Assembly (NCBI GenBank): GCA_905480125.1 | Contig: CAJQPE010000049.1 | Coordinates: 1-38,763 of the forward strand | DNA from: an uncultured Flavobacteriales bacterium | GTDB taxonomy: Bacteria; Bacteroidota; Bacteroidia; Flavobacteriales_G; NORP312 | Direction: 5' to 3' | DNA: 38,763 bases | Part shown: positions 27,969 to 34,918 of the stretch, piece by piece | Numbering within the stretch: position 1 is the first letter of the stretch | Layout: each line of letters begins with the position of its first letter | The notes under the pieces: generated by a model | Seen by the model: the letters and a program-made list of their open reading frames with translations, nothing else | Told to the model about the DNA's origin: nothing | Database searches by the model: none | Position numbers and translations under genes: made by a program

Positions 27969-28589
27969 TTAGTAACAGGTGTCTAGTAGTTCTTTTGCCT
28001 GCGCTTTACCCCATTTCGGATATAAATCTCCTTTAGAATGGTATAATTTAAACTTTATGATCGCCTCTTCAAAAAGGGGTTTAGCCTTACTTTTTCCGCC
28101 TCCCATAAATGGTGGTGAAAAATATAATGAACTAGCTTTTAAAAAATAATATCTAGGGTTTTGGGGGTCTAAAACGTAAGCTTTTTCTCGTGCTATATTT
28201 GACATAGTTCCAAACTCTTTTATTCTGCTTCCAGGAGCTACCGTTATTCTTATTGAATAAATCCAGCTTTGCAAAAGCAAAACCTCTGCTTCCTCTTTCT
28301 TTAGTCTAGACAATTTATCCAACATAGATTGTGCCTTATCTAAAAATCCGTCTCTGTTTACTCTTGGAGCAACATAAGCCGCCGCGGCATAATTAAATGA
28401 ACACCAATAATGGGCCAACCAATTATTTGCTTGTAAAGAAGCTATTTGTTCTGTTTCTTTGGCTAATCGCTCAAAAGTAAAACTAGTGGTCGCTGTATCA
28501 GATTGACTAATTAAGTTTTTTAAACTTGTACCAGCTTTTACAGAACAAGTGAAGTAAATTAAACCTACTAATAACACATATTTATACAT
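27969..28589 (-). CDS. Exported helical (TPR-like) protein
   Basis: 206 residues with a signal peptide of about 19 residues and no lipobox cysteine. The mature protein is predicted to be nearly all helix; stretches such as NNWLAHYWCSFNYAAAAYV and RYYFLKASSLYFSP have the small-aromatic spacing of TPR helices but are too degenerate to count as units. Similar proteins are frequent in Bacteroidota and have no assigned function. It is first in a minus-strand operon with the TMTC-like glycosyltransferase (3 bp gap). A near-match -7 box (TATTTTCG on the minus strand) lies shortly upstream. It may be a scaffold for, or substrate of, the neighbour; that is inference. Confidence 0.82.
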   Translation of the reverse strand: MYKYVLLVGLIYFTCSVKAGTSLKNLISQSDTATTSFTFERLAKETEQIASLQANNWLAHYWCSFNYAAAAYVAPRVNRDGFLDKAQSMLDKLSRLKKEEAEVLLLQSWIYSIRITVAPGSRIKEFGTMSNIAREKAYVLDPQNPRYYFLKASSLYFSPPFMGGGKSKAKPLFEEAIIKFKLYHSKGDLYPKWGKAQAKELLDTCY

Positions 28590-28758
28590 AAAGCGAAAAT
28601 ACGTAAAACAACTAAAATAGTTGATGTATTTATTAGAGTGTCTCAGTAAATATATATAGATTTAACAAAAAAAGTCACTAATTTTTTACATTAACTTTTT
28701 ACATTAGTAAAGTATAACTATAACCTCTCTCAAGAAATTTTGAATCAGATTTATCACA

Positions 28759-29145
28759 TTACGCATTAACTTGTTTTATCCTAAAAGAAAAGGGTATGTC
28801 AACTAGCCCTTCGAATTCCTCCCCTACCTCTTTCATGTCAATGTCTCGCTCATGATAAAACCATTCAACCCTAACTTTCTTATCACTTCCCATTAACTTT
28901 TCAAACTTTAATAAGATATTCAAAATAGCTTTGTAAGTTGAAGAGTTAAAGTAATCTAATTCAAACTGCACCAAAGTTAAGTCTGCAGGAATTGTTATAT
29001 ACACATCAATCCAATCTAAAACCGGCAAATAAACCTCAACAGTGTCTTCAGGGAAAGAACGTCCCCGAATTATCATTTTCCCCGATTTTATATTAAAATC
29101 AAACATTGGAACATCTGCATCCCCTTCCTTAAAATAATTCTCCAT
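28759..29145 (-). CDS. SiaC-family regulatory phosphoprotein (DUF1987)
   Basis: 128 residues, the usual length for the family. It has the typical N-terminal beta region (PMFDFNIKSGKMIIRGRSFPED) and the central LDYFNSSTYKAIL segment. FNSST at 66-70 is where SiaC proteins are phosphorylated (Thr68 in Pseudomonas aeruginosa, as I recall); here Ser68, Ser69 and Thr70 are candidates. In P. aeruginosa, SiaC is phosphorylated by SiaB, dephosphorylated by the PP2C phosphatase SiaA, and in the unphosphorylated form activates the diguanylate cyclase SiaD. Here it follows the SiaB-like gene by 2 bp, but no SiaA or SiaD gene is present. Its output partner is therefore unknown. Confidence 0.9.
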   Translation of the reverse strand: MENYFKEGDADVPMFDFNIKSGKMIIRGRSFPEDTVEVYLPVLDWIDVYITIPADLTLVQFELDYFNSSTYKAILNILLKFEKLMGSDKKVRVEWFYHERDIDMKEVGEEFEGLVDIPFSFRIKQVNA

Positions 29146-29147
29146 AA

Positions 29148-29693
29148 TTAAAATTTTACAGCTAATTGAAGAGAAAAAAAAGTGACTTTTTTATCTATTT
29201 TCTGAAAACAATATTTCATTTTTCCCTCGGTCTTCCTTGCCATATATATAATACCTATACCGGCATTTCCGTCTTCTGAGAGGGATGAATTAACCAATAT
29301 GCCATGTTGCAACTGTCTTAATCCATCTTCATCCATTTCATTAACCATATCATATCTAGATTTCAGCACTTCAACTTTATCATTATAAACAAAATTACCA
29401 GCACCTATAAGAAACTCATTGTTTTGCTTCCCTATAAGCACAATTCCTGATCGCATCTTTTTTTCATTTTCAACTAAAGCCCCATGCTTACATATGTTCT
29501 GTAAACACTCTACAATAACTCCAAATATTCTGCTTGGCCCTACTTTATCAACCTTATATTGCTCGGTAAGAACCAAAATAGCTTTAACCAATTCATGATT
29601 AAATTCTCCCTTAAAAGAAAGAACTAAGTTTTCTTCCTCTAATTTAGAATACCAATCGAAACAAGTATTGTGATCAATCCACTTCTCTTCCAT
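29148..29693 (-). CDS. SiaB-family protein kinase (GHKL-fold)
   Basis: 181 residues. It has a GHKL ATP-binding fold like anti-sigma-factor kinases: an N-box ECLQNICKHG (Glu62, Asn66, His70), a GAGN segment (97-100) and a glycine-rich GNAGIG loop (142-147). No sensor or membrane domain is present. SiaB proteins phosphorylate their cognate SiaC on Ser/Thr, and the SiaC-like gene lies 2 bp downstream, so the pair is an operon. It diverges from the glycosyltransferase gene with 110 bp between. The pairing supports the assignment well; what signal it senses is not visible. Confidence 0.88.
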   Translation of the reverse strand: MEEKWIDHNTCFDWYSKLEEENLVLSFKGEFNHELVKAILVLTEQYKVDKVGPSRIFGVIVECLQNICKHGALVENEKKMRSGIVLIGKQNNEFLIGAGNFVYNDKVEVLKSRYDMVNEMDEDGLRQLQHGILVNSSLSEDGNAGIGIIYMARKTEGKMKYCFQKIDKKVTFFSLQLAVKF

Positions 29694-29803
29694 TATAAAT
29701 CAACCTAGATTATGACTTTTAAATAAAAATCAGCGAAAAAATATGAAATTTTTCATTATTACAATTCATTAATAAAAATCTATCTTAGTCGCCGCTTATA
29801 CGC

Positions 29804-30514
29804 ATGTCGGACAGTTTAGTTATAATACCAACATTTAACGAAAAAGAGAACATCGAAAAGATGATTCACAAAGTATTTTCGTTGCCGAAAAAATTCCATT
29901 TATTAATCATTGATGACGGCTCGCCAGATGGAACGGGTGAAATCATAAAAAGCTTACAATCGAACTATACTAATACATTGTTCTTAATTGAACGAAATGG
30001 TAAATTAGGTTTAGGCACTGCATATATTAAAGGGTTTAAATGGGCTCTAGAAAAAAAATATGACTTCATATATGAAATGGACGCTGATTTTTCTCATGAC
30101 CCAGATGACCTAGAGCGTCTCTACAACGCTTGTATTGATGGTGCTGATCTTGCTATTGGTTCTCGCTATGTTTCTGGGGGTAAAGTTAAAAATTGGCCAA
30201 TGAGTAGAATCTTGATGTCCTACTTTGCCTCAGTGTACGTTAATATGATTCTTTGGATGGGAATTAAAGACACTACTGCTGGATTTAAATGCTACAGAAG
30301 AAAAGTACTAGAGTCTATTGACTTGAGAAAAATTCGATTTATGGGGTACGCATTTCAGGTTGAAATGAAATATACTGCGCACTTGCACGGATTTAAATTA
30401 GTTGAGGTTCCCATAACATTTGTAGACCGTGTTCTAGGGTCTTCAAAAATGAGTGCAAAAATATTCAAAGAGGCTTTTTTTGGAGTTTTCCTAATTAAAG
30501 GAAAGGAGTTATAA
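29804..30514 (+). CDS. Polyprenol-phosphate mannosyltransferase-like GT2 glycosyltransferase
   Basis: 236 residues. The GT-A fold is shown by IIPTFNEKENI at the start, IIDDGSPDGTGEI (Asp37-Asp38) for nucleotide-sugar binding, and EMDADFSHDPDDL with the metal-binding Asp93-Ala-Asp95. The GSRYVSGG and TAGFKCYRRKVL segments are typical of the Dpm1 group. There is no C-terminal membrane domain, so it is the short form that acts at the inner face of the membrane. It should transfer a sugar, usually mannose from GDP-mannose, to a polyprenyl phosphate. It leads a cluster with pyrC (its TAA abuts the next ATG) and a DUF4296 lipoprotein. The TMTC-like transferase nearby could use its product. Confidence 0.9.
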   Translation: MSDSLVIIPTFNEKENIEKMIHKVFSLPKKFHLLIIDDGSPDGTGEIIKSLQSNYTNTLFLIERNGKLGLGTAYIKGFKWALEKKYDFIYEMDADFSHDPDDLERLYNACIDGADLAIGSRYVSGGKVKNWPMSRILMSYFASVYVNMILWMGIKDTTAGFKCYRRKVLESIDLRKIRFMGYAFQVEMKYTAHLHGFKLVEVPITFVDRVLGSSKMSAKIFKEAFFGVFLIKGKEL

Positions 30515-31849
30515 ATGGCCACTATAATTAAAAATGCCTGTATTGTAAATGAAGGGCTTAGTTTTATTGGATCTATTTTAATAGAAAATGGCATCATCTC
30601 TCGTATTTCAAATGAAGAAATTAACCTTGAAAGTGCTGAAATAATTGATGCTAAAGGTCTTCATCTGCTGCCTGGATTAATTGATGATCAAGTCCATTTT
30701 AGAGAACCTGGATTAACGCATAAGGCAGATATCTATTCCGAATCTAGGGCTGCTGTGGCAGGAGGAATTACCTCTTTTATGGAAATGCCAAATACGGTTC
30801 CGAATACATTAACGCAAGAGTTACTTCAAGATAAATATGATATAGCTGCTGAAAATTCCCTCGCTAACTATTCCTTCTTTATGGGCGCGAGTAATGATAA
30901 CTTGAATGAAGTTCTAAAAACAAATCCAAGAAACGTATGCGGTATAAAGGTTTTCATGGGTTCTTCAACGGGTAATATGTTGGTTGATAATGCTCAAGTA
31001 CTAGAAGAACTTTTCTCTAAATGTAATATGTTAATTGCGGCACATTGCGAAGATGAGCCTACTGTGAAAGCAAACGAAGCCATTTATAAAGAGAAGTATG
31101 GCGATGAAGTGCCAATTAGTTACCATCCTGAAATTAGGAGTGCTGAAGCGTGCTATCTATCTTCATCGTTTGCTGTTAATCTTGCAAAAAAGCATGGTAC
31201 GCGTTTTCATGTGCTCCATATCTCAACAGAGAAGGAAATTGATCTATTCGACAATACGATTCCGTTAAGAGACAAGAGGATTACTGCTGAAGCCTGTGTG
31301 CACCATCTCTGGTTTAGCAGCGAAGATTATAACAACAAAGGTACTTTGATTAAATGGAATCCAGCGGTTAAAAAAGCTTCCGACAGAGATGCGGTATTCG
31401 AAGCTGTAATAAATGATAAAATTGACATCATTGCGACCGACCACGCTCCCCATACTTTGCAAGAAAAAGATAACAAATACTTTAGTGCCCCATCAGGAGG
31501 GCCGCTTGTACAGCATGCTCTTGTTTCTATGCTAGAACATTATCATAACGATAAAATATCTTTAGAAAAAATAGTTGAGAAAATGTGCCATGCACCTGCT
31601 GATTGTTTTAAGATTGAGAAGCGTGGTTATCTCCGAGAAGGATACAGTGCTGATATAGTGCTCGTTGACCTTAACAACAAATGGAGGGTAGATAAATCCA
31701 ATATTCTTTACAAATGCGGTTGGTCTCCTTTTGAAGGGGTCGAATTTAAGTCCAAAGTTTCTCACACTTTTGTCAATGGAAAAATTGTTTACCATAACAA
31801 TAGGCTAATTGAAGGGTGTCATGGGCAACGATTATTATTTACAAAATAA
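30515..31849 (+). CDS. pyrC: Dihydroorotase (pyrC type), with an altered metal motif
   Basis: 444 residues of the amidohydrolase fold. Metal and catalytic residues are the carboxylated-lysine candidate Lys145 (GIKVFMGSSTG), His177 (AAHCED), His232/His235 (FHVLHIST) and Asp309 (IATDHAPHT). The first metal motif, normally HxH, is DQVH: Gln59 replaces the first histidine and only His61 remains. Bacteroidota dihydroorotases commonly look like this, and everything else is intact, so I keep the dihydroorotase call; related amidohydrolases (dihydropyrimidinase, allantoinase) are less likely given the FREPG motif. The reaction closes carbamoyl-aspartate to dihydroorotate in pyrimidine synthesis. Its ATG follows the previous stop directly, so it is coupled to the glycosyltransferase gene. 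Confidence 0.92.
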   Translation: MATIIKNACIVNEGLSFIGSILIENGIISRISNEEINLESAEIIDAKGLHLLPGLIDDQVHFREPGLTHKADIYSESRAAVAGGITSFMEMPNTVPNTLTQELLQDKYDIAAENSLANYSFFMGASNDNLNEVLKTNPRNVCGIKVFMGSSTGNMLVDNAQVLEELFSKCNMLIAAHCEDEPTVKANEAIYKEKYGDEVPISYHPEIRSAEACYLSSSFAVNLAKKHGTRFHVLHISTEKEIDLFDNTIPLRDKRITAEACVHHLWFSSEDYNNKGTLIKWNPAVKKASDRDAVFEAVINDKIDIIATDHAPHTLQEKDNKYFSAPSGGPLVQHALVSMLEHYHNDKISLEKIVEKMCHAPADCFKIEKRGYLREGYSADIVLVDLNNKWRVDKSNILYKCGWSPFEGVEFKSKVSHTFVNGKIVYHNNRLIEGCHGQRLLFTK

Positions 31850-31924
31850 ATAAATGAGTTCGTCTGCTCTGGTTGATTTATACTTGAATCTAATATTAGT
31901 TATGGGAACAGAAATACCGCTCAA

Positions 31925-32299
31925 ATGAAAAAAGAACATATTTATTTTCTACTCATGTGCCTTGTTCTGTCTTGCTCTGAAAAACCTACCTTAATGCCGG
32001 AGGGAGTCCTGCCTGAAAAGAAAATGATCTCCGTTTTAACAGATATTCAGCTAATAGAAGGAGCCATTTCTAAAAAACTTATAGATAGGTCAATAAACAA
32101 TAAAGAATCGACCAGGTACTATGCAAAGACTTTTGAAAAGCATGACATTACTCGCCAACAATTTGATGAAAGCCTTAATTTCTACACGGAAAACCCTAAG
32201 GATATGCAGAAAATTTATGAGAAAGTCCTTGTGGAACTAAGTAAAATAAAAGCGGAGCTGCAGAATGCTAAGAAGAGAACTGTTGAAGAAACAAAATAG
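31925..32299 (+). CDS. DUF4296 lipoprotein
   Basis: 124 residues. A short signal sequence ends in a lipobox (VLSC, Cys17), so the protein is membrane-anchored. The core has the DUF4296 pattern: LPEKKMISVLTDIQLIEGAI, then the FDESLNFYTENPKDMQKIYEKVL segment, followed by a charged helical tail. The function of the family is unknown; it recurs beside dihydroorotase in Bacteroidota, as here (75 bp downstream). Its 3' end overlaps the 3' end of the convergent epimerase gene by 32 bp, and no terminator lies between them. Confidence 0.9.
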   Translation: MKKEHIYFLLMCLVLSCSEKPTLMPEGVLPEKKMISVLTDIQLIEGAISKKLIDRSINNKESTRYYAKTFEKHDITRQQFDESLNFYTENPKDMQKIYEKVLVELSKIKAELQNAKKRTVEETK

Positions 32300-33272
32300 C
32301 AGTTTCTCTTATTGACTTTTCGACAGGTATAAAGTTAATCTTTATTTCTTTTTTAATCTTAGCATTAGAATATCGAGAAATCGATTGAGATGATTCAGCC
32401 ATTTCATTAGTAAGTACTATTCTCATTCCTGCCCATGACATAACCTGATTTGCTCGCCAAGCAATACTAGTAAGTAGTCTATTTGCCCTAATAAAAGGTT
32501 GGTTTTTGCCTAGGGCCATAGCTATTTGACTAAATAACTCTTTAAATGAAAGATTCTCAGAAACGATAAGGTAGCGTTCATTCTTCGTTTTGCTATCCAT
32601 CAATTTCAGCATACATTCAGATACATCTTTAACATCTACAAATGCATTCACTCCGAGCGTATAATACTTCAACCCTCTCCAAACTTCAGTAAATACATTT
32701 GTACTGCTCCTTCCCCATTTTCCAGGACCAATAATAATACTCGGGTTAACAATTACAATATTTAACCCTTCCTCCATTCCTCTCCAAACTTCTTGCTCAG
32801 ACCAATATTTACTTTTTGAATAATAAGATGTATTTTTATTGTCCCATGCTGTCTCTTCGGAAATCAATTCTCCACTTTGTTTTTTGCCGAGCGCGGCTGT
32901 TGAACTCACATAGCACAGTTTCTCAACAGCAGCATGCAGACACGCATTTATCACATTGGCTGTTCCTTCTATGTTGATTTTCATCATCTCATCCCTTTCC
33001 TTTGGATTAAACGAAACAACAGCAGCACAATGATACACTGTTTTGACCCCTTTCAATGCTTCATCAAGAGACGCTATATCTAATGTGTTCCCTTCCACCC
33101 ATTCAATTTTATCGAACAGGGTCGAATCATTCGAGTAATAACCGAACACCTTTTTTACTTCCTCAATATTACTTGATTCTCGCTTAAGCGCCCGAACCCT
33201 GTTATCTTGCAAAACTAAATCGAATAACAAATGAGCCCCTAGCAGACCTGTCCCTCCAGTAACAAAAATCAT
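32268..33272 (-). CDS. NAD-dependent epimerase/dehydratase (extended SDR)
   Basis: 334 residues. GGTGLLGA at 6-13 binds the dinucleotide, and the catalytic YxxxK is Tyr151 to Lys155, preceded by the serine pair 123-124. The IVNPSIIIGPG segment and the C-terminal half match extended short-chain dehydrogenases such as nucleotide-sugar epimerases, dihydroflavonol-reductase-like and 3-beta-HSD-like enzymes. The exact substrate is not determined. The gene diverges from tyrS with only 50 bp between ATGs, and its -7 box ends four bases before its ATG. Its last 32 bp overlap the convergent DUF4296 gene. Confidence 0.88.
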   Translation of the reverse strand: MIFVTGGTGLLGAHLLFDLVLQDNRVRALKRESSNIEEVKKVFGYYSNDSTLFDKIEWVEGNTLDIASLDEALKGVKTVYHCAAVVSFNPKERDEMMKINIEGTANVINACLHAAVEKLCYVSSTAALGKKQSGELISEETAWDNKNTSYYSKSKYWSEQEVWRGMEEGLNIVIVNPSIIIGPGKWGRSSTNVFTEVWRGLKYYTLGVNAFVDVKDVSECMLKLMDSKTKNERYLIVSENLSFKELFSQIAMALGKNQPFIRANRLLTSIAWRANQVMSWAGMRIVLTNEMAESSQSISRYSNAKIKKEIKINFIPVEKSIRETAILFLQQFSS

Positions 33273-33276
33273 AACA

Positions 33277-33284
33277 CAAATGTA
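33277..33284 (-). promoter_or_regulatory. -7 box of the epimerase gene, nearly leaderless
   Basis: TACATTTG on the minus strand is a perfect TAnnTTTG and ends four bases before the ATG, so the transcript should start at or next to the start codon. Confidence 0.55.
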
Positions 33285-33310
33285 TAGTTTCCTAATTCCG
33301 AATATCAGTC

Positions 33311-33318
33311 TATTTTTG
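33311..33318 (+). promoter_or_regulatory. -7 box of tyrS, nearly leaderless
   Basis: TATTTTTG is a perfect TAnnTTTG and ends four bases before the tyrS ATG at 33323. Only 26 bp separate it from the opposing epimerase box. Confidence 0.55.
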
Positions 33319-33322
33319 TAAT

Positions 33323-34603
33323 ATGAATTTTATCAAACAATTAAAATGGAGGGGCATGATTCACGACATGATGCCAGGAACAGAAGAAAAGCTCGCTGAA
33401 GGAAGTCAGTCGGGATATATAGGTTTTGACCCAACTGCAGATTCCCTACACATCGGGAGCCTGGTTCAAATAATGATTTTGGTGCATTTTCAAAGAGCTG
33501 GACACAAACCCTTCGCCCTTGTTGGAGGGGCAACTGGAATGGTTGGAGATCCCTCTGGTAAATCTCAAGAAAGGAATCTACTTGATACTGAAGCGCTCAA
33601 TAAAAACCTTGCTGGTGTTAAAAAACAACTGGAACAGTTTTTAGATTTTGACTGTGGAGAGAACTCTGCGGAGGTCGTCAATAACTATGATTGGTTTAAA
33701 AATTTCAATTTCTTAAATTTCATTCGTGATGTAGGAAAGCACATTTCAATCAACTACATGTTAGCTAAAGATTCCGTTAAATCGCGATTAGACACCGGAA
33801 TGTCCTTTACAGAATTTACGTATCAATTAGTTCAGGGGTATGATTTCTATTGGCTTTGGAGAAATAAAAATTGCGTTATTCAATTAGGTGGTTCTGACCA
33901 GTGGGGCAACATAGTTACAGGGACAGAGCTAATAAGAAGAAAGGGACAGGGCGAGGCTTTTGCAGTAACAACCCCGCTTATTAAAAAAGCAGATGGGACG
34001 AAATTCGGAAAAACTGAAGGTGGCAATGTATGGTTAGATAAAAATAGAACCTCTCCGTACAAGTTCTATCAGTATTGGATTAACGCTTCAGATGAAGATG
34101 CTTCAAATTACATTCGAATTTTTACACTCAAAACGAAGGCAGATATTGAGACTCTTGAGGCGGAACACAAAGAGGCTCCGCATTTAAGGGTTATACAAAA
34201 AGCCTTAGCAGAAGACATAACTGTTCGAGTGCATTCGATGGAGGACTTAAACGTGGCAATTGATGCTTCTGAAATTCTTTTCAAAAAAGGAGACGAAGCA
34301 ATTGAAGGCTTAAAAAACTTACCTGAAAATATTTTTACTGATGTCTTTGGGGGCATACCTCAAGCTAAAATTCCAATGAATGAAATAAAAATTGGAATAG
34401 GTATTATTGATTTACTTGGAAGCAAGACAGGTTTCTTAAATTCTAACGGGGATGCCAGAAGGGCATTAAAAGAAAATTCAATTAGCGTTAATAAAATTAA
34501 AATCAACGACTCTTACATGCTAAACTCAAAATCTCTTATCCATGGTAAATATGCGCTATTGCAGCGTGGCAAGAAAAACTATTTTTTAGTAAAGGCTATT
34601 TAG
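33323..34603 (+). CDS. tyrS: Tyrosyl-tRNA synthetase
   Basis: 426 residues, the usual length for the bacterial enzyme. The class I signature HIGH is LHIGS at 42-46 and the KMSKS loop is KFGKT at 227-231. The tyrosine-binding region (GYDFYWLWRNKNCVIQLGGSDQWGN) is intact, and an S4-like RNA-binding domain ends the protein (about 355-426, with GDARRALKENSISVNKIKI). It charges tRNA-Tyr in the cytoplasm. It fires from a promoter only a few bases from its ATG and is followed 55 bp later by a tRNA-Leu gene on the same strand. No T-box-like leader is possible given the lack of space. Confidence 0.98.
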   Translation: MNFIKQLKWRGMIHDMMPGTEEKLAEGSQSGYIGFDPTADSLHIGSLVQIMILVHFQRAGHKPFALVGGATGMVGDPSGKSQERNLLDTEALNKNLAGVKKQLEQFLDFDCGENSAEVVNNYDWFKNFNFLNFIRDVGKHISINYMLAKDSVKSRLDTGMSFTEFTYQLVQGYDFYWLWRNKNCVIQLGGSDQWGNIVTGTELIRRKGQGEAFAVTTPLIKKADGTKFGKTEGGNVWLDKNRTSPYKFYQYWINASDEDASNYIRIFTLKTKADIETLEAEHKEAPHLRVIQKALAEDITVRVHSMEDLNVAIDASEILFKKGDEAIEGLKNLPENIFTDVFGGIPQAKIPMNEIKIGIGIIDLLGSKTGFLNSNGDARRALKENSISVNKIKINDSYMLNSKSLIHGKYALLQRGKKNYFLVKAI

Positions 34604-34658
34604 CCTTGCACGAAAAGAAAGTATTCAATATTTTCGCAGCCTAACTAAAACACTTAAT

Positions 34659-34740
34659 GCCCGAGTGGCGGAACTGGTAGACGCGCTGGATTCAAAATCC
34701 AGTTCTTTCGAGAGTGCCGGTTCGATCCCGGCCTCGGGTA
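34659..34740 (+). tRNA. tRNA-Leu (anticodon CAA)
   Basis: An 82-base cloverleaf: acceptor stem GCCCGAG/CTCGGGT with a G-U first pair, D arm with GGTAGAC, anticodon stem CTGGA/TCCAG with CAA at 34693-34695, a long class II variable arm (TTCTTTCGAGAGT region), and T arm GCCGG-TTCGATC-CCGGC. The long variable arm and anticodon identify leucine (codon UUG). The 3' CCA is not encoded (A followed by CAA). Confidence 0.96.
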
Positions 34741-34744
34741 CAAT

Positions 34745-34775
34745 ACCCTTAATCATCGCTGATTAAGGGTTTTTT
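34745..34775 (+). terminator. Intrinsic terminator after tRNA-Leu
   Basis: ACCCTTAATCA and its perfect reverse complement (11-bp arms) around the loop TCGC, followed directly by a run of T. It ends the tyrS/tRNA-Leu transcript. Confidence 0.93.
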
Positions 34776-34854
34776 GTTGTAATACCCAACCTTTAGAAAG
34801 ATAAATTCGTATACATCTTAAATTCGTTTTAGTAACCAAATGGTTAAGTTTACG

Positions 34855-34862
34855 TATTTTTG
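34855..34862 (+). promoter_or_regulatory. Putative -7 promoter box of the right-end giant gene
   Basis: TATTTTTG matches TAnnTTTG, 56 bases before the ATG at 34919. No clear -33 TTG is present. Confidence 0.4.
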
Positions 34863-34918
34863 CGTTGTTTTTTAAACGCTGAATATTCAGCAAATTGAAA
34901 CATGTCCTAACACAAGTA

